64,000 nucleotides of DNA from Hydrogenimonas thermophila (GTDB taxonomy: Bacteria; Campylobacterota; Campylobacteria; Campylobacterales; Hydrogenimonadaceae), in NCBI RefSeq assembly GCF_900115615.1, contig NZ_FOXB01000003.1, positions 1 through 64,000 of the forward strand. Reading direction: 5' to 3'. Made by a program: the position numbers and the translations under genes. The notes beneath the pieces are model-generated. The model was not told where the DNA came from. It saw only the letters and a list, made by a program, of their open reading frames with translations, and searched no databases. Positions 55,091-64,000 of the stretch are shown piece after piece. How positions within the stretch are numbered: position 1 is the first letter of the stretch; every line of letters begins with the position of its first letter.

Positions 55091-56160
55091 GAGACTTCCT
55101 TTGATAATTCTTGCTCGCGCAGCTGTCCACAAGCTGCGCTGATGTCAAGACCTTTTGATTCACGTACTGTACAAAGAAGTCCTTTGCTTAGAAGATACTC
55201 TTGAAATTGCCTCATTCTTTCAGGCTCTGGACGTTTAAAATCAGATCCTGGGTAAGGGTTGAAATATATTAAGTTTACTTTTGCTTTTATGCCCTCTAGA
55301 AGCTTTATTAGCTTTTTTGCGCTTTTAATGTCATCATTGACATCTTTGATTACCAAGTATTCAAACATTACTCTTTTTCTTGTATTTACAGGAAATGCTT
55401 TGACAGCTTCTATGATTGATGCAATATTGTAAGCTTTATTCATTGGAATAAGCTCTTCTCTTAACTCATCATCAACAGCATGTAAACTTATTGCCAATTG
55501 TACACCAAGTTCCATTTCTCCCAGTTTTTTTATCTTTGTACTTATACCACTTGTTGATACTGTTTGACGTTTAGGTGAAATACTAAGACCATTTTCATTA
55601 CCAAATATCTGAATAGCTTTTGCAAGATTTTCTAGATTATCAAGTGGTTCACCCATTCCCATATAAACAATATTGACTCTTCTGTTACTTGCAATGTCAT
55701 TATCTTTTTTTATTTCAAGCACCTGTCCTACTATTTCACCTGCAGTCAAGTTTCGAATAAATCCTCCTTTTGCAGTAAGACAAAAAGAGCACCCTACTTT
55801 ACATCCTACTTGACTAGATACACAAACTGTATATTTTGCATGATGAATCAGTTCACCCTTTTCATCATACTCTGCATCTTTCATTTTTAAAAGTACAGAT
55901 TCAACAGTATGTCCATCTTGAAGTTCGAAAAGATATTTAATACTCCCATCACTGCTTTTCTGTTTTTGGACAATTTTCATAGGTGAAATTAGGAAATTAT
56001 TTTCTAACTCTTCACGAAGTTTTTTTGGAATATTTTGCATCTGTAAAAAAGAGTCAATATGGTGTTGATATACCCAATTGTAAATCTGTTTCACTCGAAA
56101 CTTTGGAGGAAATATCTTTTCAAGTTCAGTTTGTGTGTAATCAAGAATGGAAGGTTTCAA
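55087..56160 (-). CDS. rlmN: 23S rRNA/tRNA adenine C2-methyltransferase RlmN
   Basis: RlmN is a radical-SAM enzyme that methylates A2503 of 23S rRNA and A37 of some tRNAs. The cluster cysteines are in CKVGCSFC, with MGMGEPLDN and VSTSGI after it. The substrate cysteine that is methylated lies in DISAACGQL near the C-terminus. I prefer the TTG start at 56160 (AAAAAAGGA upstream), which gives [17 protein letters not shown] and a product of 357 residues. The ATG at 56190 would overlap the previous gene by 50 bases. Confidence 0.93.
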   Translation of the reverse strand: MKPSILDYTQTELEKIFPPKFRVKQIYNWVYQHHIDSFLQMQNIPKKLREELENNFLISPMKIVQKQKSSDGSIKYLFELQDGHTVESVLLKMKDAEYDEKGELIHHAKYTVCVSSQVGCKVGCSFCLTAKGGFIRNLTAGEIVGQVLEIKKDNDIASNRRVNIVYMGMGEPLDNLENLAKAIQIFGNENGLSISPKRQTVSTSGISTKIKKLGEMELGVQLAISLHAVDDELREELIPMNKAYNIASIIEAVKAFPVNTRKRVMFEYLVIKDVNDDIKSAKKLIKLLEGIKAKVNLIYFNPYPGSDFKRPEPERMRQFQEYLLSKGLLCTVRESKGLDISAACGQLREQELSKEVS

Positions 56161-56728
56161 GGTTTGGTATCCTTTTTTTAAGATATTCAATTAGTTTTGT
56201 CATTGCTTCATTATGATTGGCTAGGAAGTCATTATGAGCATTTTCATTGCACATATTTGTAATGACAAATATTCCCCCGCAAGGAATATTGAAGTTTTGT
56301 GCAACCTGCATTACAGAGTAAAACTCCATATTTTCTAGCCCTATTCCCAAGCGGTTAAAATTTTGTGACAAATGAAAATCTGTAGAAATGTAATTGCTTG
56401 AGTTGACAATAATAGGTCTGCCTTCATTTGCAATTTTTGCAAGTGGAGTTTCACGTGAAACATTTTCATCTGAAACAATTACATTGTTTTCTAATGGAGT
56501 ATAACTCTTTTTTAGTAAAAAAGAGAGTTCTATTTGACTGGCTGCTTTTGATTCTACAATGTCAAAAATATTAAATTTTCCATAACTTCCTGCACTTCCT
56601 ACAAAAAGTAGAAACTCAGGTGGATTCATTAGAACCAACCTGGTCAGGTTTACTGCACTTTCACAAAGCCCCATGCCAATTGGAGTTGCAAAAGGAAATG
56701 TTTCATTGTTACCTGCGCAGATAATCAT
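56141..56728 (-). CDS. Nucleoside phosphorylase-family protein
   Basis: The 195-residue protein has the fold of purine nucleoside phosphorylases and MTA/SAH nucleosidases. Features are a short N-terminal strand ([19 protein letters not shown]), [22 protein letters not shown], and the substrate-binding [39 protein letters not shown] (Met-Glu pair). It is shorter than typical MTA nucleosidases. Its ATG overlaps the hisF stop by four bases, so it is co-translated. The exact substrate is not known. Confidence 0.75.
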   Translation of the reverse strand: MIICAGNNETFPFATPIGMGLCESAVNLTRLVLMNPPEFLLFVGSAGSYGKFNIFDIVESKAASQIELSFLLKKSYTPLENNVIVSDENVSRETPLAKIANEGRPIIVNSSNYISTDFHLSQNFNRLGIGLENMEFYSVMQVAQNFNIPCGGIFVITNMCNENAHNDFLANHNEAMTKLIEYLKKRIPNLETFHS

Positions 56729-57492
56729 AGTCTCACCGGAATATTGTTTTTATGTAAGTAATTTTTTAGATCCATAATGTCAATTTCACGGAAATGAAAA
56801 ATAGAAGCTGCAAGTGCAGCATCAGCTCCAGCTTCAAAAGCATCTTTTATATGCTCCATTGTCCCAGCTCCTCCACTGGCAATTACAGGAACATTTACAG
56901 ATTTACTTACAGCACTATTTAAAATATTGTCATATCCTGCTTTTGTTCCGTCAGCATCCATAGATGTTAACAGTATCTCCCCTGCTCCACGATCAACAAC
57001 CTCTTTTGCCCACTCTAAAACATCAATACCTGTGTCAATGCGTCCACCATTAATAAAAACATTCCACTTTTCAGGTCCAACACGTTTGGCATCTATAGCA
57101 ACTACAATACATTGCGAACCAAAACGTTTAGCTCCTTCATCAATAAAGTCAGGTCGTTTAATAGCTGCAGAGTTGATACTTACTTTGTCACATCCCACAT
57201 TTAAAAGTGCATAAATGTCATCCAGTTTACGAATACCACCACCAACTGTCAAAGGAATAAAAACCTCTTTTGCAACCTCTTTGACAATATGTACAATAGT
57301 GTCACGATTTTCATGGCTGGCAGTAATGTCAAGGAAGGTTACTTCATCTGCACCCTCTTCATTATATCTTTTTGCAACTTCTACCGGATCTCCGGCATCT
57401 TTTAGTCCAACAAAATTGACACCTTTAACTACACGCCCATCTTTAACATCCAAACAAGGGATTATACGTTTAGCAAATGTTTCCAAGGTCAT
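56725..57492 (-). CDS. hisF: Imidazole glycerol phosphate synthase subunit HisF
   Basis: HisF closes the imidazole ring in histidine synthesis, using ammonia from HisH. The 255-residue (beta/alpha)8 barrel starts [22 protein letters not shown] with catalytic Asp in [31 protein letters not shown] and [17 protein letters not shown] (second catalytic Asp) follow, then [14 protein letters not shown]. It diverges from rsmA. Confidence 0.97.
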   Translation of the reverse strand: MTLETFAKRIIPCLDVKDGRVVKGVNFVGLKDAGDPVEVAKRYNEEGADEVTFLDITASHENRDTIVHIVKEVAKEVFIPLTVGGGIRKLDDIYALLNVGCDKVSINSAAIKRPDFIDEGAKRFGSQCIVVAIDAKRVGPEKWNVFINGGRIDTGIDVLEWAKEVVDRGAGEILLTSMDADGTKAGYDNILNSAVSKSVNVPVIASGGAGTMEHIKDAFEAGADAALAASIFHFREIDIMDLKNYLHKNNIPVRL

Positions 57493-57520
57493 CTCTTTTT
57501 TTGAAAGAATTTAAATTGTG

Positions 57521-57526
57521 TATAAT
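57521..57526 (+). promoter_or_regulatory. -10 element upstream of rsmA
   Basis: TGTATAATAAC contains a perfect extended-type TATAAT 65 bases before the rsmA ATG. T-rich sequence precedes it; no -35 is clear. Confidence 0.45.
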
Positions 57527-57590
57527 AACAATCGCATTATATCGCATCCTAGTATATAAATATAAATCTCTTTTTAAGAAAAGTTTCAGT

Positions 57591-58421
57591 ATGATAAACC
57601 GAAATGCTCATATAGACAGTGAAAAAATTGCCAAAAAGAAATTTGGCCAAAATTTTTTAAAAGATGAAACTGTTTTACATCAGATCATCGAATCGATGCC
57701 CAATGATGATAAACCTATTGTGGAGATTGGGCCTGGATTAGGTGATTTAACCAGATATCTGGTTGAGATTAAGGATGTCACCGCTTATGAGGTGGACAAA
57801 GACCTGTGTGAGCATTTGCGCAAGCGTTTTAAAGTAGCCATAGAAAATGGTAGGCTTACACTTCGTTGCACAGATGTTCTAATCCATTGGGATCAAGAGA
57901 GTTTAGGTGATCAGCCTTACCATATGGTTGCAAACCTACCCTATTACATTGCGACAAATATAATATTGCGTGCGCTGAAAGACCATAATTGTCAAAGTTT
58001 ACTGGTCATGGTGCAAAAAGAGGTTGCTGAAAAGTTTAGTGCTCAACCTGGGCAAAAATCTTTTTCAGCTCTTGCTGTATTGGCACAAAGTACGGGTGAG
58101 GTACAATTATGTTTTGATGTACCTCCTGAAGCTTTCGTACCTGCACCGAAAGTAGTGTCGTCAGTACTTCGAATTGTCAAGAAAAAGACATTTAGCGATC
58201 CGGCATTTGAAATCTTTTTAAAGACGGCTTTTGCTCAGCCTCGCAAGACACTTGCCAAAAATCTTTCGAGTGCGTTTTGCAAAAAAGATGTAGTAGCAGC
58301 TCTTGATTCTTTGGATTTGGGTTCTTCTGTTCGTCCACATGAAGTGGAAACATCCCTCTATCACCACCTATATAAAATTTTAAAAGGTGATATTGATGGA
58401 AGAGAAGAAAAATCAGGATAA
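57591..58421 (+). CDS. rsmA: 16S rRNA (A1518/A1519) dimethyltransferase RsmA/KsgA
   Basis: RsmA dimethylates two adjacent adenines in helix 45 of 16S rRNA. The start is placed at ATG 57591 (MINRNAHIDSEKIAKKKFGQNFL); the longer open frame upstream covers the promoter. Motifs: KKFGQNFLKD, SAM loop VEIGPGLGDLTRYL (about 42-55), TAYEVDKDL, NLPYYIAT (catalytic NLPY), and PPEAFVPAPKVVSSV. The 276-residue length is normal. It overlaps the RNase J start by 26 bases. Confidence 0.96.
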   Translation: MINRNAHIDSEKIAKKKFGQNFLKDETVLHQIIESMPNDDKPIVEIGPGLGDLTRYLVEIKDVTAYEVDKDLCEHLRKRFKVAIENGRLTLRCTDVLIHWDQESLGDQPYHMVANLPYYIATNIILRALKDHNCQSLLVMVQKEVAEKFSAQPGQKSFSALAVLAQSTGEVQLCFDVPPEAFVPAPKVVSSVLRIVKKKTFSDPAFEIFLKTAFAQPRKTLAKNLSSAFCKKDVVAALDSLDLGSSVRPHEVETSLYHHLYKILKGDIDGREEKSG

Positions 58422-60453
58422 TCAAACAAATAATAGCGATGACAAATCACAAAATAATTACAATAGACAAAATAGAAGACCAAGAAGACCAAGAAATAGT
58501 AACACCCAACAACAAAGCAGTGAAAAAAACAACTCTACCTCTGCACGTAATGATAATGCATCAAATAATGTAAATCGCACACGAAATACACAACGCAACA
58601 CATATCAAAAAGGGCGCAGTAATCAGCGCGGCAGACGAAGTAATGGGCGAAACCCTGAATCTCACTACAGAACTCCTTCAAATGTACAGCGTAGTAGTGA
58701 TGGTATTTACACCGATATAAATCAGGCAATTGCTGCAAATAAAGCTATGCACGAAGAGCGTCTTAACACAGCAGCAAAAATTGATATTAATAATAAAGCA
58801 CGTGTCCGTTTTACTCCTCTTGGAGGTTTGGGTGAAATTGGCGGCAACATGGCTGTACTTGAAACAGAAAATAGTGCTATTGTTATTGATGTGGGAATGA
58901 GCTTCCCGACAGAAGAGATGCATGGGGTTGATATTTTAGTTCCTGATTTCAGTTATCTTCATACAATTAAAGACAAAATAGACGGTATTGTTATTACCCA
59001 CGCACATGAAGACCATATTGGAGCTGTTCCTTATCTTTTTAAAGAGTTGAAGTTTCCTATATATGGTACACCTCTTCCTCTTGGAATGATTTCCAACAAA
59101 TTTGATGAGCATGGTTTGAAAAATGATAAAAAATATTTTCGCTTCATTGAGAAGAGAAGACCAATAAGAATAGGAGATTTTGAAGTTGAGTGGCTGCATA
59201 TGACACACTCTATTATTGATGCGTCATCTTTGGCTATCAGAACACCTGCAGGAGTTATAATTCATACAGGCGACTTTAAAATAGATCACACTCCAGTTGA
59301 CAACTACCCTGCTGATTTGCACAGATTGGCACAATATGGTGAAGAGGGAGTTTTATGTCTTCTTTCAGATAGTACCAATTCACATAAAGCAGGCATTACA
59401 CGAAGTGAAAAGACAGTTGGACCTACTTTTGATCACCTTTTCTCTAAAGCAAAGGGACGGGTCATTATGTCAACTTTCTCATCAAACATTCACCGTGTAT
59501 ATCAAGCCATAGAACACGGCATAAAATATAACCGAAAGGTTGCAGTTATTGGACGTTCTATGGAGCGAAACTTGGAAACAGCCAGACAACTGGGCTATAT
59601 AGATATACCTGAAGATATTTTTATTGATGCGCATGAAGTTGTTCGATACAATGATAACGAAGTGCTTATTGTTACAACAGGTAGTCAGGGTGAGTCTATG
59701 AGTGCTCTTTATCGTATGGCTACAGATGAGCATCGCCACATTAAAATCAAGCCAAGCGATACTGTTATTATTTCTGCTAAAGCTATTCCTGGAAATGAGG
59801 CAAGTGTCTCTCGTGTTATGAATCATTTAATGAGAGCTGGCGCTACTGTTGCTTACCAAGACTTTAGTGAAATTCATGTTTCAGGACATGCTGCTCAAGA
59901 AGAGCAAAAACTTATGTTAAGACTTACTCAACCAAAATTCTTTTTACCTGTTCACGGTGAATATAATCATATTGCACGTCATGCTAAAACTGCTGTAGAG
60001 TGTGGTGTTGATGAGCGTAATATTCTTTTAATGAGTGATGGTGATCAAATTGAGATAACACCAAAATATCTTAAAAAAGTAAGAACTGTAAAAACGGGAA
60101 AAACATATATTGACAATCAAGCAAATAGTGAAATAGAGAATGACATTGTTCTTGATCGTCAGAAACTGGCAACAGAGGGAATCATAATGATTGTTGCCCA
60201 AATAGATCAAAGAGAGCATAAATTGGTTGGTCACCCTCGTGTAAGCAGTTTTGGAATTGTAGCTGATAAAGATGACAAAAAATTTGCCAAAGAGATAGAA
60301 GCAATTATAGAGACATATATGACTCATAAAGAAGAGAGTGAAAATCTTGATACTAGAACAATAGAAAATGATATTCGACAAGCTGTCCGCAAACATGTTC
60401 TTCGTAAAATGAAACGCTATCCTCTAATTGTCCCAACAATTTATGTCATATAA
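58396..60453 (+). CDS. rnj: Ribonuclease J
   Basis: RNase J is a metallo-beta-lactamase nuclease with 5' exonuclease and endonuclease activity in RNA decay. ATG 58396 follows AAAGGTGAT and gives a 685-residue protein. Residues 1-130 are an unfolded Asn/Arg/Gln-rich extension, like that of Helicobacter RNase J. The nuclease core has VITHAHEDHIGAVPYL (His-x-His-x-Asp-His), VIIHTGDFKID, VTTGSQGESMSALYRMA, ISAKAIPGNE and VSGHAAQEEQKLML...VHGEYNH. Its start lies inside the end of rsmA. Confidence 0.95.
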   Translation: MEEKKNQDNQTNNSDDKSQNNYNRQNRRPRRPRNSNTQQQSSEKNNSTSARNDNASNNVNRTRNTQRNTYQKGRSNQRGRRSNGRNPESHYRTPSNVQRSSDGIYTDINQAIAANKAMHEERLNTAAKIDINNKARVRFTPLGGLGEIGGNMAVLETENSAIVIDVGMSFPTEEMHGVDILVPDFSYLHTIKDKIDGIVITHAHEDHIGAVPYLFKELKFPIYGTPLPLGMISNKFDEHGLKNDKKYFRFIEKRRPIRIGDFEVEWLHMTHSIIDASSLAIRTPAGVIIHTGDFKIDHTPVDNYPADLHRLAQYGEEGVLCLLSDSTNSHKAGITRSEKTVGPTFDHLFSKAKGRVIMSTFSSNIHRVYQAIEHGIKYNRKVAVIGRSMERNLETARQLGYIDIPEDIFIDAHEVVRYNDNEVLIVTTGSQGESMSALYRMATDEHRHIKIKPSDTVIISAKAIPGNEASVSRVMNHLMRAGATVAYQDFSEIHVSGHAAQEEQKLMLRLTQPKFFLPVHGEYNHIARHAKTAVECGVDERNILLMSDGDQIEITPKYLKKVRTVKTGKTYIDNQANSEIENDIVLDRQKLATEGIIMIVAQIDQREHKLVGHPRVSSFGIVADKDDKKFAKEIEAIIETYMTHKEESENLDTRTIENDIRQAVRKHVLRKMKRYPLIVPTIYVI

Positions 60454-60462
60454 AAGTTTTTT

Positions 60463-60481
60463 AGGATGCAGTTTGCATCCT
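60463..60481 (+). other. Small hairpin between RNase J and kdsD
   Basis: AGGATGCA (60463-60470) and TGCATCCT (60474-60481) form an eight-base stem with a GTT loop. Preceded and not followed by T-run on the plus strand, so it is unlikely to terminate; possibly an RNA stability or processing element. Confidence 0.4.
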
Positions 60482-60541
60482 GCTTCACTTATGATAGAAT
60501 TTAAAATATAGAATGAGAGTACAATCTCTTCAAGGAAAGAT

Positions 60542-61507
60542 ATGAATCCGCAGGATATTGCCAAAGAGGTACTGGAAACTGAGGCTAAAACTCTACTAGA
60601 TGCAGTAAAACTTATTGATGATGCATTTGATAAAGCAGTTGAAATTATGTATAACACAAAAGGCAAATGCATTATTACAGGAGTAGGAAAGTCTGGCCTC
60701 ATTGGTGCAAAGATTGCAGCAACATTGGCCAGTACAGGAACGCCAAGTTTTTTTATTCATCCTACTGAAGCACTTCATGGTGATTTGGGTATGATAGGAC
60801 CACAAGATTCGGTACTTGCAATCAGTTATAGCGGTGAAAGTGAAGAGTTGATCAAGATTTTACCGCATATCAAACGATTTGATATTCCATTGATTGCTAT
60901 GGCTGGCAAAGATGATTCAACCCTGGCTAAATATGGTGATGTCTTTTTATCTATTCAAGTAGAAAAAGAGGCATGTCCATTAGGTGCTGCTCCTACATCT
61001 TCTACAACATTGACTCTTGCATTGGGTGATGCATTGGCTGTGGCACTAATGAAAAAACGAAACTTTAAAGCTGAAGATTTTGCATCTTTTCATCCTGGTG
61101 GATCGCTTGGAAAGCGTCTTTTTGTCAAAATAGAAGATTTAATGAGAAAAGAGAATCTTCCAAAAATCAAACCAGATACACCTCTTAAAGAGGCAGTGGT
61201 TGTAATGAGTGAAGGACGGCTTGGGAATGTACTAATTGTGGATGAAAATGATACTCTAATAGGGGTACTTAGTGATGGTGATGTTAGACGTGCATTAATG
61301 CAAACAGACTTTTCAATTGACACCGAAGCAATCAAATACTCTAATCTTTCACCAAAAACATGCCAAAATGAGAGGATGCTTGCATCTGAGGCATTGGAAA
61401 TGATAGAAAATTATAAAATCCAGATGCTCCCAATTGTTGATGAATTGGGACATGTAAAAGGTGTATTACACCTGCACGATCTGGTAGAAGCAGGAATTAA
61501 ACGATGA
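60542..61507 (+). CDS. kdsD: Arabinose-5-phosphate isomerase (KpsF/KdsD)
   Basis: The enzyme interconverts ribulose-5-phosphate and arabinose-5-phosphate, the first step to Kdo for lipopolysaccharide. The 321 residues contain a SIS domain (about 35-165: IITGVGKSGLIGAKIAATLASTGTPSFFIHPTEALHGDLGM, AISYSGESEEL, ACPLGAAPTSSTT) and two CBS domains (about 205-320). AAGGAAAGAT precedes the ATG. Its stop overlaps the next gene by four bases. Confidence 0.93.
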   Translation: MNPQDIAKEVLETEAKTLLDAVKLIDDAFDKAVEIMYNTKGKCIITGVGKSGLIGAKIAATLASTGTPSFFIHPTEALHGDLGMIGPQDSVLAISYSGESEELIKILPHIKRFDIPLIAMAGKDDSTLAKYGDVFLSIQVEKEACPLGAAPTSSTTLTLALGDALAVALMKKRNFKAEDFASFHPGGSLGKRLFVKIEDLMRKENLPKIKPDTPLKEAVVVMSEGRLGNVLIVDENDTLIGVLSDGDVRRALMQTDFSIDTEAIKYSNLSPKTCQNERMLASEALEMIENYKIQMLPIVDELGHVKGVLHLHDLVEAGIKR

Positions 61508-62355
61508 GCCAATATAGCTCTAATACCAAAAATGAGGTGAGATTAAATAAATTTCTCTCTCACAATACCAAGTATTCACGTCGTGAAGCTGATAAATTGA
61601 TTGAAGCTGGACGTGTTGAAGTTAATGGGAAGGTTGTTACTGATTTTTCATATAAAGTAAAACCGGATGATAAAGTTAAATTAAATGGTAGATATATCAA
61701 GCCTAAATCTATGCATGAGATGACTGTGATTGTATATCACAAACCTAAAGGTGAGCTTGTAACAAAAAAAGATCCTAAAGGTCGCAAGACAATATATGAT
61801 ACATTGCCTAAAAAATTTGCACACTTTGTACCTATTGGTAGACTAGACTTTGCAAGTGAAGGTCTTTTGCTTTTAACAGACTCACCACGTGTTGCAGATA
61901 TTTTAATGAACAGCAATCTTGAACGTGTGTATAATCTTAAAATAAGAGGATCCATTACTCAAGCTATGGAAAAGGCGATGCAGGAGGGAATGAAAGTCCG
62001 CAGCAAAAAAGGGGCACACGAAAAGAGTAAGATTGAAGAGATGGAGTTTGCACCTTTCTTTGCTTATCAAATTATAAAAAATGAGTCTAATTACTCAAAA
62101 ATTCGTGTAGCAATAGGTGAAGGAAAAAACAGAGAACTACGCCGTTTCTTTGGATATTTCGATCGTGAAGTGCTAGATTTGCATCGTGTCAGTTTTGGCG
62201 GTATAAGTCTTAACAATCTGCCAAAAGGAAAAACCCGCTTTTTGAGCCAAAAAGAGTATGATGACTTGCATGCATTTATTAAAGCACAGCAGGAGAAAGA
62301 GTACTTTGCTAAAAAAGATGGGAAGCAAATTCGAGGAGATGAACTAAATGATTGA
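61504..62355 (+). CDS. RsuA/RluB-type pseudouridine synthase
   Basis: The 283-residue protein has an N-terminal S4 RNA-binding domain (RLNKFLSHNTKYSRREADKLIEAGRVEVNGKVV) and a catalytic domain with VYHKPKGELVTKKDPKGRKTIYD. The active Asp lies in IGRLDFASEGLLLLT, and GKNRELRRFFGYFDREVLDLHRV is the family end motif. It most resembles RluB, which modifies U2605 of 23S rRNA; RsuA or RluE type cannot be excluded. It overlaps kdsD by four and yjbQ by eight bases. Confidence 0.9.
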   Translation: MSQYSSNTKNEVRLNKFLSHNTKYSRREADKLIEAGRVEVNGKVVTDFSYKVKPDDKVKLNGRYIKPKSMHEMTVIVYHKPKGELVTKKDPKGRKTIYDTLPKKFAHFVPIGRLDFASEGLLLLTDSPRVADILMNSNLERVYNLKIRGSITQAMEKAMQEGMKVRSKKGAHEKSKIEEMEFAPFFAYQIIKNESNYSKIRVAIGEGKNRELRRFFGYFDREVLDLHRVSFGGISLNNLPKGKTRFLSQKEYDDLHAFIKAQQEKEYFAKKDGKQIRGDELND

Positions 62356-62743
62356 ACTTACTGTACAGACTAAACACACATCAGAGATGATAGATATTAC
62401 CGAAATGGTTCACGAAGCGGTAATTAAAAAAGGAATAAAAAGCGGTATAGTTACGGTATTTGTGCCACATACTACAGCTAGCATTATTCTTTTTGAAAAT
62501 ATTGATCCACAGCTTAGACGAGATTTTCTTGCTGCATTAGGACGTGTCGCACCGGCTGATATCAAGTATCACCATCAGGGAGAAAATGCTGCAGCTCACA
62601 TTAAATCAGCTCTTTGTGGTGCTAGAATTGTTGTTCCAATGGAGAATGCAAAACTTCAGCTTGGTGAATGGCAGGGAATCTTTCTATGTGAATTTGATGG
62701 TCCACGAGAACGCAAAGTAATTGTACAGGTTGTCAACGGCTAA
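62348..62743 (+). CDS. YjbQ-family protein (UPF0047)
   Basis: The 131-residue protein is a single YjbQ domain. FVPHTTASIILFENIDPQLRRDFL, HHQGENAAAHIKSALCGA and GEWQGIFLCEFDGPRERKV are the family motifs, with His and Glu clusters suited to metal or phosphate binding. Members show weak thiamine-phosphate synthase activity, but their true role is unresolved. It is co-transcribed with its neighbours. Confidence 0.9.
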   Translation: MIELTVQTKHTSEMIDITEMVHEAVIKKGIKSGIVTVFVPHTTASIILFENIDPQLRRDFLAALGRVAPADIKYHHQGENAAAHIKSALCGARIVVPMENAKLQLGEWQGIFLCEFDGPRERKVIVQVVNG

Positions 62744-62758
62744 AATGGGAATTGCTGT

Positions 62759-63955
62759 TTGAATCGAAACTTTGCCCTACTCTATCGACCAAAATCGTTA
62801 GATGATTTTATTGGTCAAGAGCATCTGCTTGGAAAGTCTGCTCCACTGCGTGCTCTTATGGAACAAGAGTCTTTGCAACATAGCTTTTTTTATGGGCCAC
62901 CAGGTGTAGGAAAAACTACCCTAGCCCGTATAATTGCCAATAAGCTTGATAGACCCTTTTATGAGTTAAATGCTACAACACTTAAAATTGATGAACTGAG
63001 ATCTATCTTCAAGCAATATAGTCAAGCACTTCAAAAGCCACTTATTTTTATAGATGAAGTACACAGGTTGACTAAAACGCAGCAAGAGGTTCTTTTACCT
63101 TTTATGGAGCGTTATGATGCACTTATTATTGGAGCATCGACTGAGAACCCCTACTTCTCACTAACTGCAGCTATGCGTTCACGATCTCTGCTTTTTGAGT
63201 TTAAACCTTTTACAACAGATCATTTAAAAATAATGCTAGAGAAAGTAACTTCAAATGAAGCGTTAACATTAAGTGAGGATGCAAAGCAGTATCTTCTTGA
63301 TTCAAGCGGTGGAGATATGCGTGCAATGTTAAATTTGCTTGATGCCGCAAGCTCTATAAATTCAACTATTGAAGTCGAAACTCTTAAACAACTGCGTCCT
63401 GTCTCTTTTCATGATAGCTCCAACAGTAGCGATACCCACTACAACCTAATTAGCGCTATGATTAAAAGTATGCGCGGAAGCGACATAGATGCAGCACTAT
63501 ATTATATGGCAAGACTCATAGTCGGAGGTGAGCCGCCTGAGTTTATTGCACGCCGTATGGTGATATTTGCCAGTGAAGATATTGGAAATGCCAATCCAAA
63601 TGCCTTAGGTATAGCTGTTGATACAATGACAGCTGTAAGTCGCATTGGTTACCCTGAAGCCCGTATTATTTTATCTCAATGCCTTGTTTATCTTACATCC
63701 TCTCCTAAATCCAATGCTGCTTATACAGCTATTAATAAAGCTATAAAATGTGTTGAACAAGGGGAGTTGTTACCAGTGCCTGAACACCTGCAAAGCCCTT
63801 TGCATAAAGGGTATCTATATCCGCACGATTTTGGCGGATGGGTAAAACAGGAATACCTGACAAAACCTTTGAATTTCTACAAATCCAAAGGTATGGCTTT
63901 TGAAAAACGGCTGGATGAGTGGATCGAAAAGATTACTAGAAGAGAACGCTCCTAA
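62759..63955 (+). CDS. rarA: Replication-associated recombination ATPase RarA (MgsA)
   Basis: RarA acts at stalled forks and is related to clamp-loader subunits. The start is TTG 62759. The AAA+ motor shows LLYRPKSLDDFIGQEHLLG, Walker A FFYGPPGVGKTTLARII (about 43-59), Walker B LIFIDEVHRLTKTQQ, sensor GASTENPYFSLTAAMRSRS and GGDMRAMLNLLD. The C-terminal MgsA part has HYNLISAMIKSMRGSDIDAALYYMARLI and FASEDIGNANPNAL. The length of 398 residues is slightly short of the 440-450 in enterics. The final 45 bases of the window hold nothing recognised. Confidence 0.95.
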   Translation: MNRNFALLYRPKSLDDFIGQEHLLGKSAPLRALMEQESLQHSFFYGPPGVGKTTLARIIANKLDRPFYELNATTLKIDELRSIFKQYSQALQKPLIFIDEVHRLTKTQQEVLLPFMERYDALIIGASTENPYFSLTAAMRSRSLLFEFKPFTTDHLKIMLEKVTSNEALTLSEDAKQYLLDSSGGDMRAMLNLLDAASSINSTIEVETLKQLRPVSFHDSSNSSDTHYNLISAMIKSMRGSDIDAALYYMARLIVGGEPPEFIARRMVIFASEDIGNANPNALGIAVDTMTAVSRIGYPEARIILSQCLVYLTSSPKSNAAYTAINKAIKCVEQGELLPVPEHLQSPLHKGYLYPHDFGGWVKQEYLTKPLNFYKSKGMAFEKRLDEWIEKITRRERS

Positions 63956-64000
63956 TAGAACTGATGAATCATAGTTATAACCTACAAAGTAGTCTTACTA

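Noticed and set aside
57477-57590. Longer N-terminus for RsmA
   Set aside because: It would cover the probable promoter and overlap the divergent hisF; the family N-terminus starts at 57591.
58387-60453. Many minus-strand frames opposite RNase J
   Set aside because: Products are Cys/Ile/Asn-rich nonsense with no starts preceded by a Shine-Dalgarno sequence; the plus-strand gene explains the region fully.

Overview
The window reads as a chromosomal segment of a free-living member of the Campylobacterota (epsilonproteobacteria), probably related to Sulfurimonas or Sulfurovum; genus and species cannot be fixed from the sequence alone. The reasons are low GC content, the minus-strand order dnaA-dnaN-gyrB-queF with Helicobacter-type DnaA boxes (TTATTCACN) on both sides of dnaA, very long hook proteins preceded by sigma-54 promoters, ThyX instead of ThyA, and blocks familiar from Campylobacter genomes (RDD-pyrE-frr-secG, pcm-nitrilase-nrdB, nrdA-purB-RluA-type synthase, rlmN-small hydrophobic protein).

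Layout. 1-3.1 kb: cut-off end of an IS256-family element, a helical-repeat protein, a frameshifted small gene, an uncharacterised protein and a lipoprotein. 3.1-9.8 kb: queF, gyrB, dnaN, dnaA, ruvC, thyX, with an apparently bipartite replication origin around dnaA. 9.9-16.4 kb: hook module fliK-flgD-flgE paralogue-flgE with two well-formed sigma-54 promoters. 16.5-25.2 kb: typA, a nitroreductase, a beta-barrel protein, MFS and RDD membrane proteins, pyrE, frr, a polysaccharide deacetylase, secG, a BioC-like methyltransferase and a lipoprotein. 25.3-31.4 kb: a tight four-gene operon of an M20 peptidase, two ATP-grasp ligases (the second fused to tandem helix-hairpin-helix repeats) and a cytosolic-looking M14 carboxypeptidase with FN3/DNRLRE-like domains. 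I regard it as a candidate uncharacterised peptide-ligation system. 31.4-36.7 kb: an RND tripartite efflux pump on the opposite strand.

36.9-46.7 kb is an integrated element of about 9.75 kb in the 3' end of tRNA-Pro(GGG). It has a 28-bp direct repeat at its ends, a tyrosine integrase, 21-bp arm-type repeats inside both ends, an AlpA-like regulator, a primase-like and a RepA-like replication pair followed by a GGGAC repeat cluster, an SF2 helicase with a VRR-NUC nuclease, a Mor-like activator, and a divergent repressor/early-gene switch with palindromic operators over a near-consensus promoter. I see no capsid, terminase, portal, relaxase or conjugation gene. The plan resembles phage satellites or small integrative elements, and I do not recognise it as a described one.

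46.7-64 kb is housekeeping: an HTH/coiled-coil protein, pcm, a nitrilase-family hydrolase, nrdB, nrdA, purB, a pseudouridine synthase, a 29-residue membrane protein coupled to rlmN, a nucleoside phosphorylase-family protein and hisF; then rsmA, RNase J, kdsD, an RluB-type synthase, yjbQ and rarA on the plus strand. All functional calls rest on reading motifs and family resemblance; no database search was run.
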